Source of the DNA: Elgaria multicarinata webbii
Taxonomy: Eukaryota; Chordata; Lepidosauria; Squamata; Anguidae
Reading direction: 5' to 3'
Assembly (NCBI RefSeq): GCF_023053635.1
Contig: NC_086173.1
Location: 144,493,197 to 144,557,196 of the forward strand
Length of the DNA stretch: 64,000 nt
Below the pieces are notes generated by a model. The model ran no database searches. It worked only from the letters and a program-made list of their open reading frames with translations, and had not been told where the DNA came from. The translations under genes were made by a program, and so were the position numbers. Shown here piece after piece: positions 34,276 to 44,633 of this stretch (its first letter is position 1; each line of letters opens with the position of its first letter).

Positions 34276-35412
34276 ATGCCCCCCAAGAAGAGCAAAAACA
34301 TTGCCAATGTAAAGAACCCAGTGGGCAAGAGCACAGGAGGGGAGAGGAAGAAAAAGAACAAGCGCAAGGCAGAGCGGCCGTGCCGCAGCCCTCCAGAGGA
34401 GGAGCAGGTGGTGGCGGTGGAGAAAAAGGAGGTGTCATGCCCAGGGCAGGCCGCTTCAGCCAAGGGGATGCGCCCCAACCTCTGTTCGGAGTGTGGGAAG
34501 AGCTTCCTACACAGCTCAGATCTGGTGAACCACCAGCGTATTCACAGTGGGGACAAGCCCTTTGTGTGCACAGAGTGTGGACACAGCTTCAGACAGAGCT
34601 CTACGCTGATCACGCACCGACGCATCCACACCGGCGAAGCGCCTTACGCGTGCGGCTACTGTGGCAAGCGCTTCCGCGTCAGCTCTAACTTTGTGCGGCA
34701 TCGGCGCATCCACACCGGGGAGAAGCCCTATTCGTGCCCCATTTGTGCCAAGAGCTTCACCGACAAGTCGACGCTGACCCAGCACCAGCGCACGCACACC
34801 GGGGAGAAACCGTACCGTTGTGCCGACTGTGGCAAAAGCTTCAGCCGCAGCTCCCATCGCAAGCGCCACCTGCGCCACCCACCGAGCCGTGGCCATTCCC
34901 GCTGTGCCCACCGGCCACGGCCCCCTCCTGACAGCAGGAATGGCAAGATCACGACTGCCAAGGAAACAAAGCCCCCCAAGCGGACATTAGTGGCTGCTGC
35001 AGCTGAGCTGGCCGTGGACATCCCCAACACATGCGCTGATTGCTGGCAGAGCTTCAGTCAGAACTCGGACCTGGTGAAGCACATGCGCATCCATACAGGA
35101 GAGAAGCCGTTCCGCTGCAGCGACTGCGGCAAGCGCTTCAGCGTCAGCTCCAACCTCACGCGGCACCAGCGCATCCACACCGGGGAGAAGCCCTACGCCT
35201 GTGACGCTTGTGGCAAGTGCTTCACGGACAAGTCCACGCTGACCCAGCACCAGCGCACGCACACAGGCGAGAAGCCCTACGCATGCCTCTACTGTGGGAA
35301 GAGCTTCAGCCGCAGCTCCCATCACAAGAGGCATGAACGCACTCACGCCTCCGGGGACAGCCCTCAGCCCTTCCTTCCCCTCTGGCACTACGCCCCATCA
35401 CAGGCTTTCTAG
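34276..35412 (+). CDS. ZNF-3, C2H2 zinc-finger protein, 378 aa
   Basis: Predicted nuclear DNA-binding protein. The exon begins at 34228; an in-frame TAA follows 12 bases later, so ATG 34276 (MPPKKSK) is the first usable start. Residues 1-65 are very basic, with KKKNKRK as a likely nuclear signal. Nine fingers: 70-90, 98-118, 126-146, 154-174, 182-201 (H-x2-H), then a Pro/Lys-rich linker, then 253-273, 281-301, 309-329, 337-357. It has one more finger than its paralogues: finger 2 (RQSSTLITH helix) has no counterpart in them. The first finger after the linker carries CWQSF. Tail ...[14 protein letters not shown] resembles ZNF-4. No KRAB or SCAN seen. High GC in third positions. Confidence 0.95.
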   Translation: MPPKKSKNIANVKNPVGKSTGGERKKKNKRKAERPCRSPPEEEQVVAVEKKEVSCPGQAASAKGMRPNLCSECGKSFLHSSDLVNHQRIHSGDKPFVCTECGHSFRQSSTLITHRRIHTGEAPYACGYCGKRFRVSSNFVRHRRIHTGEKPYSCPICAKSFTDKSTLTQHQRTHTGEKPYRCADCGKSFSRSSHRKRHLRHPPSRGHSRCAHRPRPPPDSRNGKITTAKETKPPKRTLVAAAAELAVDIPNTCADCWQSFSQNSDLVKHMRIHTGEKPFRCSDCGKRFSVSSNLTRHQRIHTGEKPYACDACGKCFTDKSTLTQHQRTHTGEKPYACLYCGKSFSRSSHHKRHERTHASGDSPQPFLPLWHYAPSQAF

Positions 35413-35785
35413 CACATGCAAAGGGACATTCAGCCAGCAAAGGCGGGTAACTACGGTGGTGAAGATGGGCATGAACACACCAGCTACGAAGTACTGGAAA
35501 CAACATTGCACCTACCATCATCACTTAGCTTAGAAGACTGGCAGAGCATCATGGAAGTTCTGGCAGCAGGACATGCCATCAACTTCTGTCATTGGGCCAT
35601 TAAGTGTAGGGACAAAAGATGCCCTCCCCTCCCACCTTTCCCCTTTCTTAACTTATTCATTTTTTAAAATTGTGTACATGAAAGCAAGCTTCTAATCTTC
35701 ATACTTGTGACACTGATCTTGTCCATGGGAAATGGAATGTAAAATGCTGCAAGGACTGTTTCGCCTGGTGTGCAGATATATTGAG
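35413..35785 (+). other. Probable ZNF-3 3' UTR
   Basis: Unique-looking sequence. I found no AATAAA or ATTAAA in this interval, so the transcript end is not located. Confidence 0.35.
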
Positions 35786-36303
35786 TCCTAGCTAACAGAA
35801 GGCATTGTGCAGCTGCTCCGTCTTTTCTTCCTTAGTGGATTTTCTGCTGCAGGAAAGAAGATGGAAGAAGTGGTAGGAAAACATGGGAGGACTATGAGGG
35901 GAAGATGACATTGTCTGCTCCCCGCCCTGCCCTGCAAGACTCGGTGCACGAGGCAGGACAATTGCACCATGAAAGCCTCCTCCAGAAGTGTTACAAACTT
36001 CTTGAAATAGCATCTCTTGAGATGTGATCGCAATCCCCCTGTGGGGGAACTATGGCGTGTCTTTCTATAGAACCACTGCTCATGGTGATTTGTGACCCGC
36101 AAGTACAGAGGAACGGCAATTGCTCCAATTCATGTATTGTGGAAACAGGGATTTTTGTTCTCTTGGTTTCAGAGTATAAGGAAAGATGATTCTTATTACC
36201 TGAAATGTTTGAACAGTTTTATTCAAAAGGTCTATTTTGGTGATTTTATGGCACTTCATGTCAGTTTCTGGGGAGGGTGGGTTTTTCATTTTATGTTCAA
36301 AAC

Positions 36304-36690
36304 GAAGAACATAAGAAGAGCCCTGCTGGATCAGACCAAAGGTCCTTCTAGTCCAACATTTCTGTTCACACAGTGGCCGACCAGCTGTCAACAGGAAACC
36401 CACAAGCAGGACACGAGTACAACAGCACCCTCCCATCCATGTTCCCCAGCAACTCATGTACCGTATTTCTTCGATTCTAAGACGCCATCGATTGTAAGGC
36501 GCACACTAATTTCAGTACCATCAACAGAAAAAAAGCTTTGATTCTAAGAAATAATAAACGCACCCGCGATTCTAAGACGCACCCTGTTTTTAGAGATGTT
36601 TATATGGGGGGGAAAGTGCGTCTTAGAATCGAAGAAATACAGTACATAGGCATACTGCCTGTAGCACATAGCCTCAAGGACTGGTAGCCA
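36304..36690 (-). repeat. CR1 3' end split by a MITE
   Basis: 'gaacataagaagagccctgc' to 'ccccagcaactcatg' and, after the MITE, 'cataggcatactgcctgtag' together read as a reverse CR1 tail. So the MITE at 36459 inserted later. Confidence 0.7.
36459..36644. mobile_element. MITE copy 2, 186 bp, TACCGTATTTC ends
   Basis: Differs from 25889-26074 at only a handful of bases and has the same length. Recent activity of this non-autonomous family is likely. Confidence 0.85.
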
Positions 36691-36706
36691 TTGATAGCCT
36701 TCTCCA

Positions 36707-36709
36707 GGA

Positions 36710-36762
<53 letters not shown>

Positions 36763-37353
36763 TTTCTTACCCGCCTCTCGTTTGGATTGAGGCAGGAAGC
36801 AACAATAAGTATAAAATACATAAAACTGAATTAAAAACATAGTGTACATTATTAAAACATCCTAAAAACATCCTAAAATTCCACTGGATAGGCCTGCCAG
36901 AATATATCAGTCTTTATAGCTTTCCTAAATGCTAAAAGACTATTAAGTTGACGAGTCTCCTCCGGCAGGCCATTCCACAGTCTGGGAGCAGCAGAAGAGA
37001 AGGTCCTCTGGGTAATACTTGTCAGCCTAATTTTGGCAAACTAAAGTAGATTCTTCCCAGAGGACCTGAGTGTGCGGGGCGGATTGTATGGGAGAAGGCA
37101 ATACCACAGGTAGCCTGGACCCAAACCATGTAGGACTTTAAAGGTAATAACCATCACTTTATACTTTGCCTGAAAACTAATTAGCAGCCAGTGAAGAATG
37201 TGGTCCCCACTAGGTGTACCAGTGACCAACCTGGCTGCCATATTTTGAACTAATTGAAGTTTCTGGACTAGGCACAAAGGTAGCCCTACGTAGAGCGCAT
37301 TGCAGAAGTCGAGCCTCGATGTTACCAGCGTGTGCACTACCGTCTTTATCCAT
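36707..37353 (-). repeat. L2-type LINE 3' part with (AAT)n tail
   Basis: The (AAT)n run (36711-36762) is the tail. The minus strand encodes 'VTSRLDFCNALYVGLP', then 'LQLVQNMAARLVTGT' and 'FQAKYKVMVITFKVLHGLGP', the conserved end of L2/CR1-clade ORF2. 5'-truncated. Confidence 0.85.
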
Positions 37354-37735
37354 TCCCTTTTTAAAGCCATCCAAATTGGTGGCTGTCACTACAACCTGTG
37401 GTAGTGAATTCCATAGCTTAACTATGTGCTGTGTGAAGAAGTACTTCCTTTTATCTGTCCTGAATCTCCCACCAATCAGCTTCATGATTGGGTTCTAGTA
37501 TTATGAGAGAGGGGGGAAAATGCCTCCCTATCCACATTCTCTACACCAAGCCTGATTTTGTGCATCTCTATCATGTCTCCCCTTACCCTCTTCCCCCCCC
37601 TAATCTCACCTGTCCCAGCTGTTGTAATCTTCCCTCATAGGGGAGATGCTCCAGCCCCTTGATCATTTTAGTTGCCCTTTTCTGCAGTATAGAGTTGCTC
37701 CTTCCAACACTGTAGTGTAGCGTTGATCCATGACA
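37354..37735 (-). repeat. CR1 LINE fragment, second subfamily
   Basis: 'ggctgtcactacaacctgtg' and 'ctgtgtgaagaagtacttcc' are the reverse of the CR1 type also present on the + strand at 53.3 and 55.9 kb. Confidence 0.75.
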
Positions 37736-39242
37736 TTTTGGTTCTTGCAGCAGAATATCTCAAGGGCTCCCTCTTCCCTACCATTAAGTCACAAGAGACA
37801 TAATCCATGAGGAAGTTCTACTTTGCAAGCCAAATAAAATGATTGGGAGCTATGCAAGAACCTTGGGCAAGAGAGCTTCGTGCTAGATTATATCCCATGG
37901 TTAGGTCAGGCAGCCATTTCAGGTAAGAGAGGTTAAAGCCACTGCAGCAATGGCAGATCCTCTGCTGTTCCCCTTGAGCTCCCTGGCCAATCCCCTCTGT
38001 TGAAAGACTGTGTGTGCCCTATAGCCTGCCCTGCACTCCTAAACTGTCCTGTTACCCTCAGGTGTGATGGACTGCCAGTCTGGTCAACTTCAGTATATGG
38101 AATGGTGGAAGGGCATCTTGTCTTTTGCCTCAGGCAACAAAACATCTTGGGATGGTCCTATGCCTGAGAACTTATCTACACACAGGAAAAAATAGGAAAA
38201 ATCCCACAGCCTTACCGGGGCTTTTGTTCTTGCAGTATTCCCACCATCGCAGTGTGCTCCCTCACAAATGATCATGTGATTTGGAATTTAAAACTTCCCT
38301 TCTTTGAAAGGCCCCATTGTGTTTTAATGAGACAGCAGCATTCAGTGGCGGAGAGATCCCACGATATCCTGGATAATACCACCTTATCTTGGTTTTTTTA
38401 AATGCACAATTTCTAGAGGATAGCGCAGGAGACATCCTGGCCATTGACGACGTTGTGTAATGGACCCACAAACTTCCATGAGTGGCCAATCACGAGTGTG
38501 CAATAAATCACTCGTTCATAGAAGCTCTGATTCCCACTTTGATGCCCTTAATGGTGTCCAAAATCCATTGCCTGAGGGAGTCACCTCATCTCAACTTGCC
38601 TCAACTTGCCACCTCCTATTGTGGTCTCCACTTCAGCCTTTTGCTTTCCAGGATCTGAGGCAGAACTCCAGGTGGTGTTTATATTATGGAAAGTGCACAA
38701 ATTATGAAAAAAAGTTGGTCTTATTAAATAGGGGTGTCACTTCATGTTTTCAGGGGCAGAGAAGGAGAAGAGATTTCAACAGGCAGGGGTAGCTTCTCAT
38801 AGTTTGGAATATCCTTTAGTATGATAGAAGACTTCAAGTTTTTGATTGATTATTTCAAAATGTTGTATCTCCCTCCCCCTTAGCACCTGAACACAGGCTT
38901 TGAAGGCTGTTTCAGTAAGATTAAATGACAAAAAGTCATATTTTAAACATTTAAGATGAACTAAAACAACAACAAAGTGCAAACCAATCCACACCAGCAA
39001 TAATCTTGGCAGCCATTTTTTACTGAAGAGGTCTGTCTAAACGAAAAGGAAATTTGCAAGCAAGTGGGCTTGGTAGCCTAAGAAAGCAAATAGAGAAATA
39101 ACCTGGGGGGTGGAGTGGGGGATGTAGCCATCTACCTACACCTGTTGATCTTGAAGCAGGTTGGGTGTAAATGGGAGCCTGTCTATTCCATCTCTTGTAT
39201 TGATTATCACATGCTGGAGGATCTATAGGGAGACTATAAGGG

Positions 39243-39304
39243 GTGTGTGTGTGTGAGAGAGAGAGAGAGAGTGTGTGAGTGAGAGAGAGAGAGAGAGAGA
39301 GGGA
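39243..39304. repeat. GT/GA compound microsatellite
   Basis: gtgtgtgtgtg followed by long ga runs. Confidence 0.9.
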
Positions 39305-39937
39305 GGGAGATGATGGCCTCTGCTAGAACTTTAAAGTATGCTGTGGTGTCATGCAAGCTCCCTCACTCATTTTTTCAGTGGTATGTCCCCAGGCTGAGAA
39401 CAAGAATTGGGTACTCCAAGTGAATATGCTTTATCTTTTATACTAAGGAAGATTTGGATACATTTCATGGTTTAAGAAGAAGTTCACTATGACAGCTTGA
39501 AACTCCTTGGTGCAGAACCTGTGGGCTGTAAAATTGGATAAATGGATAGTGTTCAGAAATCGGCCCTGATATAAATGTTTTCTAAGGGATTTTCTACACA
39601 AAGCTTACGACTCACCACTTCACCAAGGCACCAACTTCCATATTCTTTACAGGTGTTCTATATTCTTTACAGCATGCAATGCAGGTACTGTACATTGAGC
39701 TATGGCTTATATGGGATGCAGTAAGTCATTTTCTCTTCCCCCTGAGCCACCATTTCCTTCCATCCATCCCAGCACTATTTTGCACCTGGCTCTGATGAGG
39801 GGTCCCTGCAGTTACAGCAAACAAAATAGATCCCACATGTCTAAAGTCAGCTGGTGCCTGACACACAACACTCCTCTATGGGTAGGTTGGGGGTTTCAAG
39901 GGAAGATTAATAGCAGTGGGGAAGCTGTATCTCTCAT

Positions 39938-40345
39938 CATCATCATCATCATCATCATCTCTATACCATCCAATAGCCAAAGCTCTCTGGGTAGTTCACA
40001 AAAATTACAAGCCATAAATACAAAATCGTAAAAACATTAGCTAAAATCTTTACCTAGAAAATTTAAAAACAATTTAAAACAGCTGAAAACAATTATAATA
40101 CGGATAAAAGCAACTGACATAAATGCCCCATCATATGTTAGCAAATGCCTGGGAGTAGAGGACCGCTTCAACCCAGCACTAGAATGATGACAGTGTTGTC
40201 ACCAGGCAGACCTCAATGGGTAAAGCATTCCAAGATTGGGGAGCCACCACTGAGAAGGCTCTCTCTCTTGTTGCCCTCCTCCAAACCTCTCTCAGAGGCA
40301 GGCCTCAGATGTTGATCATAGGGAAACTATCACTGAACTGCTAAC
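39938..40345 (-). repeat. L2-type LINE 3' part with (CAT)n tail
   Basis: (CAT)n then 'ctataccatccaatagccaa', then internal L2 sequence. Same family and strand as 3048-3485. Confidence 0.75.
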
Positions 40346-40639
40346 TGAAGAACCCTGATGAGCAGTGTTTGAGGTGAATAACAAGATGGCACCCCCCACC
40401 CATTGACCCTATTTCATGTACAGAAATTGACTGGACCGGCACTTGAATCTTACTTCAGTCCTGATAACACCATATCCCAGAGCAGCTGACTAATTTAGGC
40501 GGCTCAGGAGAATGGGGAGAGGGCTACTACCACTGCCCCAGCTGACTAAGGTGACTGCCTTACTACCTAATAGTAGAGCTGGCAATGTTTCCCCTAAACA
40601 TGTAACAGGTTGAAAGCCTCTGAGGGCCAAAACAGACAT

Positions 40640-40804
40640 TACTTTAAATCAGACTTGTAACGGGAGGGGGAGAGCTAGGGGGCTCGCCCCCACTCAATTT
40701 TCTTTGCCCCTTATTTTAAAAAAATGTTTACAAACAATTTAAAAAGTTTATAAATTTGTTTTTGCCCCCCTCCCCAATATTTAGGCTGGCTACAGGCCTG
40801 CTTT
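40640..40804. repeat. Dispersed repeat, pair with 15336-15497
   Basis: 'gctcgcccccactcaatttt' and 'ttaggctggctacaggcctg' match the other copy in order. Confidence 0.6.
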
Positions 40805-40975
40805 CAACATATGTTCAGAACCAATGTCTTCTTTTCATTTTTTTTTTTTTCTCTAGAGTGGGCACAAAGACCTGATCCGGATCTTAAAAGCCCCCCTCCC
40901 TCTCCTTCCGCATGCTAGGCTCCCATTCGCGAGTAAAATAGAAGAGAGAAAAGACACGCATTTGGGGGGTGGGGG

Positions 40976-41115
40976 GCAATCTTATGCATGTTTATACTGA
41001 AAAGAAGTCCTACAACTCCCAGCTTTCCGCAGCCAGCCATGGTGGCTGGGGGTTGCTGGGAGTTGTAGGAGTTTCCATTATTATTATTCTGGTTCAACAT
41101 GCATAGGATCGCGTC
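40976..41115. mobile_element. Palindromic MITE with GCATGTTTA ends
   Basis: 'gcaatcttatgcatgttta' on the left pairs with 'caacatgcataggatcgc' on the right. The interior has 'tcctacaactcccagc' and 'gctgggagttgtagga'. It ends about 60 bp before the ZNF-4 CTCF-like site. Confidence 0.75.
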
Positions 41116-41172
41116 GTTAAAGTAACGTCTGTTTTGGCCCTGAGGAGCTTAGTCGAGACAAGCTGGATTTCT

Positions 41173-41303
41173 GCAGCCACCAGAGGGCTCTACGTGTAGG
41201 AAGCCGCTCTTCCTCCCTCCCTCCCTCGTCCTCCTCCCTCCATATTGAGGTTGGGCTTCCCAGGTTAGACGGTTATGCTGCTTCCTGTCACTCCTCCATT
41301 GCG
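41173..41303 (+). promoter_or_regulatory. ZNF-4 promoter signature
   Basis: CTCF-like core CCACCAGAGGGC at 41177-41188 (12 of 12), then a diverged GGTTGGGCTTCCCAGGTTAG block (41249-41268), then CCTCCATTGCG at 41293-41303. CpG-rich to about 41.6 kb. Confidence 0.75.
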
Positions 41304-41671
41304 ACCCCCAAACCCGAACGGACCCCCGCTGCTGCTGCTCCCCCACTCCGATCCGTGCAAGGGGAGGAACCCGGGCCGCAGTTCCCGCTCCCTGAGCCAG
41401 CCGCAGCGCAGGCGACACTCCTGGACTTCAGGCCAGAAAGGGGACAAGCCGCCTTGTCTCCCACCCAAGCCCCCAGGACGGATGCCTGTCTCGCTTCTGC
41501 ACGGCCCTTGCCCGGCGATTTCCCTTTAAGATGCCCAGGAGGAGCTGATCCGCTTAGGTCGCAAGAGAAAGGCGCGCCCGCAATCCTTAGAGGAAAGGAG
41601 AGCGAACTTTTCCATCCAAGGAAGGCAGTCTTGTCCTTTAACATCCCTCTCCCTTCACGGAAACTATCGAA
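41304..41671 (+). other. Probable ZNF-4 first exon, 3' part
   Basis: GC-rich, ending at a donor TCGAA|GTAAGC (GT at 41672-41673). Presumed 5' UTR. Confidence 0.45.
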
Positions 41672-42284
41672 GTAAGCGTGGCCTTCTTTGTGCCTTGTCA
41701 GGCTGCGGTCTCACACACAAAAAAGAAAAGAAAGCAAAATGCGAATAAGGACAAGAAATGGCACCAGTGCTCTTGTTTAGATGTATGTAGAGCTAGGCTG
41801 GGCCAGGTACAGAGCCAGGGAGGGGTACTGTGCCTTTAAGGGCTGCGCAGAAGGCAGAATTCTATGAAGTGCAGCTTCTCCCATCACAGTGGGGCAGTAG
41901 CGGGAGAAGCTTCATCTGTTAGAATAACCTTGCCTGTGCCACTCTTAAAGGGAAAGGAGCATTCTCCGGACATGGTCTCAGTTCCCTATACAGAAGCGGC
42001 AGCCCCGGACTGCACATCTGACATGGACAACACAAGAGAGAGGGTGGAAGAGGCCAGTTTCTGAAAAGTCAGATTGCGAGATTGTTAACGGGGACTGGCC
42101 AATATTACGCCTGTGCTCTGTGATTTGCACTGGCTGCCAGCCCATTTCTGCACTCAGTTCAAAGTGCTGGTTTTAACCTACATGGAGTAGAACTGCCACC
42201 ATTCTCCTCCCAGGGCTCCTCTGTTTTTAATCGCTCTAATGACGGACAGGCATAAAAACAGGCAAATTTTCATTTCTAGAACTG

Positions 42285-42480
42285 GAGCTCAGTGACTCAG
42301 TGTTGCATGCGGAAGATCTGAGTTTGAATCCTTGACAGCTCCAGGATAGGGCTAAGTCAAGCTTTTTTCTGAGGATCAGGACCACTGCTGCCAGTCAGTG
42401 TAGAGTAGACAGTACTGACCCAGGTGGATCAAGAGTCTGACTTGATATAAGGTGCTTCCAGCTATGGAGAGAAGCTTGGC
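42285..42480 (+). repeat. tRNA-derived SINE
   Basis: 'ggagctcagtgactcagtgt' and 'gatctgagtttgaatccttg' resemble tRNA A and B boxes, followed by a SINE body ('gaccactgctgccagtcagt'). Not a functional tRNA, as no cloverleaf fits. Confidence 0.65.
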
Positions 42481-42689
42481 CTGTGCTGGGGAAAGTTGTT
42501 CCTGTTGGATTTCCACCTGTCATGTAAAATGCACAGGAATGGTGTGTTCGTTTTCTTAAGTAGCAACCTTCCCCTGGGTGTTCCATAAGGTACCAACAGT
42601 GATCCTATCTGGACAAAGACAGCCTAGTTAGTTACCAAGCTCTTTAACCTTTCATTTGGATTACTACTATACGTTATACGTGGGGCCAT

Positions 42690-43285
42690 CTTTGAAAATG
42701 GTCCAAAATAGGGAAGCAAGGTAGTTAACAGGGATTGGCCAATATGATTGTATGATGCCAGTGCTTTATGATCTGCACTGGCTGCCAGTCCATTGCTGGC
42801 TCAAATTCAAAGTGCTGACATTAACCTGCAAAGCCCTAAAAGGGGTGGGGCCAGGTTACCTGAAGGATCATCTTCTTTCATAGATACTTGCCAGGTCTGT
42901 AAGATCATCCTCAAATGCCCTTTTCCAGGAGCCCCTGCCAAAGAAAGTGAGGCAAATGGCTACTAGGGAGGGGGCCTTTTCAGTGTTAGCACCCCTCTGC
43001 AAGAGGCTTGCCTGGTGCCTACATGTGGTCTTTTCAGTGCCAAGTGAAGACTGTTTTCTTTTCCCAGGCTTTTTAGCCCTTTACTTAAACCCCCCCCCCC
43101 CAACCATGTTAGTGCATTTTATATCTTTGCACTGCTGCTGGCTTTTTATCTTGGTTATCACTTTGTTCTTAATTCTGTTTTAAACATAGTTTTTATATTA
43201 TCCTTTATTATGTTATTATGTTTTATAGTTTAAACCACCCAGAGAACTTCGGCTAATAGTATAGAAATGTAATCAGTCAATAAAT
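42690..43285 (+). repeat. L2-type LINE 3' end
   Basis: 'gatctgcactggctgccagt' and 'ttcaaagtgctgacattaac' encode the LHWLPV / FKVL region of the L2 ORF2 end. It finishes with 'ccacccagagaacttcggct' and an 'aataaatg' tail. Confidence 0.85.
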
Positions 43286-43613
43286 GTAGGAAAGGCTTTT
43301 TCTTGTCTTTTTTTTTTTTTTTTTTGAAGAAATGGGTCTTGACAAAAGGACTTGGAAACACTCATTCTAAGTTGCAGCACTCTGAATGTAAGTGGGATGC
43401 AAAGGGGAAACGATACTAATTTGTAGTTTCCCCCTTGCATCGCCAAATGATCAAACCCCATGCACACGGTTGTACACCATGACAGATTGCCATAAAAACG
43501 GATGAATCCTCTCGTTTGATGTGAACTTTGTGCCTCTGTTTCTCTGAACAGGTTATGGAACTGCACGTGTGACCTAGGGAGAGAGTGTTCAACTTCACCA
43601 GAACCCACACAAG

Positions 43614-44633
43614 ATGCCTCCAAAAAGAACCAAAGGGAAATTTCCTCAGCTGTCAGGTCAGAAAAGACCAGTGAAGGGTCGGAGGACCTCGGTAGAACAG
43701 CAAAAGAAACTCCTAGTAGAGGGGCCAAGGAAAGTTGGCAGCCTGGATAAAAAAGCAAGAAAACGCAAAGGCACTACTGCTCCCCAGAGAACCTGTTCAG
43801 GTGAGAACCCAAACATCTGCACGGAGTGTGGGCAAACCTTTTCGCAGAGCTCAGACCTGATTAACCACCAGAGAATCCACACGGGAGAGAAGCCCTATAA
43901 ATGCTCTGAGTGCGGAAAAACGTTCAGCGTCAGCTCTAACCTGAGCAGGCACCAGAGAATCCATACGGGCGAGAAGCCGTACCTTTGCTCCGAGTGTGGG
44001 AAAAGTTTCACTGACAAGTCGACCTTGGTTCAGCATGTTCGAACCCACACCGGAGAGAAGCCCTACCAGTGTATTGACTGTGGGAAAACCTTCAGCCGTA
44101 GCTCCCATCACAAGCGCCACCTGAAGAGCCCGCCGGAGAAAAGGCAGGGCAAATGCAGTCACCAGGAGAACCCCGCTGCCAACGCCGTGGCTCCTGGCAA
44201 AGCCAAGAAGGCCAGAGCCTCGAAGAAGCAAAACTCTCCCTTCGAAATCCCCCACACGTGCGCAGAGTGTTGGCAGAGCTTCAACCAGACCTCAGACCTC
44301 GTCAAGCACATGCGCATCCACACCGGCGAAAAGCCCTTTGAGTGCAACCACTGCGGGAAGTGCTTCAACGTCAGCTCCAACCTTATCAGACACAAGAGAA
44401 TCCACACGGGGGAGAAGCCCTACACCTGCTCCGACTGCGGGAAGAGCTTCACCGACAAGTCCACCCTCACCCAGCACAACCGCATCCACACGGGAGAGAA
44501 GCCCTACACCTGCACTTACTGCGGGAAAAGCTTCAGCCGCAGTTCTCACCACAAGAGACACCAACGGATCCATGCGGGAGAAAACCCAGTCTCTTTCCTG
44601 CCCCTGTGGCCTTACCCTAACCAAATGTACTGA
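43614..44633 (+). CDS. ZNF-4, C2H2 zinc-finger protein, 339 aa
   Basis: Predicted nuclear DNA-binding protein, sister of ZNF-3 (both begin MPPK and end in a LPLW-Y tail). The exon starts at 43552. An in-frame TAG at 43575 precedes ATG 43614, which fixes the start. Residues 1-65 are basic (KKARKRK is a likely nuclear signal). Fingers: 69-89, 97-117, 125-145, 153-169, then a Lys/Ala-rich linker, then 216-236, 244-264, 272-292, 300-320. Finger 4 (C153, C156, H169) lacks its last histidine and so may not fold. The first finger after the linker carries CWQSF. No KRAB or SCAN seen. Confidence 0.95.
   Translation: MPPKRTKGKFPQLSGQKRPVKGRRTSVEQQKKLLVEGPRKVGSLDKKARKRKGTTAPQRTCSGENPNICTECGQTFSQSSDLINHQRIHTGEKPYKCSECGKTFSVSSNLSRHQRIHTGEKPYLCSECGKSFTDKSTLVQHVRTHTGEKPYQCIDCGKTFSRSSHHKRHLKSPPEKRQGKCSHQENPAANAVAPGKAKKARASKKQNSPFEIPHTCAECWQSFNQTSDLVKHMRIHTGEKPFECNHCGKCFNVSSNLIRHKRIHTGEKPYTCSDCGKSFTDKSTLTQHNRIHTGEKPYTCTYCGKSFSRSSHHKRHQRIHAGENPVSFLPLWPYPNQMY

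Larger units (their letters stand above)
35786..41172. other. ZNF-3 to ZNF-4 intergenic region: what it holds
   Basis: Holds a dispersed repeat (35790-36005), CR1 end with a MITE inside (36304-36690), L2 (36707-37353), CR1 (37354-37735), a GT/GA tract (39243-39304), L2 with a (CAT)n tail (39938-40345), a dispersed repeat (40640-40804) and a MITE (40976-41115). From 37736 to 39242 and from 39305 to 39937 I see no gene or clear repeat. Confidence 0.5.
41672..43551 (+). other. Probable ZNF-4 intron 1: what it holds
   Basis: Holds L2 pieces (42064-42185 and 42690-43285, + strand), a SINE (42285-42480) and a poly-T run (about 43308-43325). 41672-42063 contains short palindromic sequence ('ggagaagcttc') but nothing I can name. 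It ends at 'tgcctctgtttctctgaacag' (AG at 43550-43551). Confidence 0.5.

Noticed and set aside
42285-42340. tRNA-like A and B boxes
   Set aside because: Part of a SINE body. No acceptor stem or cloverleaf can be drawn, so not a tRNA gene.
4476-44633. KRAB, SCAN or BTB domain upstream of the fingers
   Set aside because: None of the open frames in the introns or first exons shows these motifs, and in-frame stops upstream of the ATG in ZNF-1, ZNF-3 and ZNF-4 close the frame. A very short alternative exon cannot be fully excluded.
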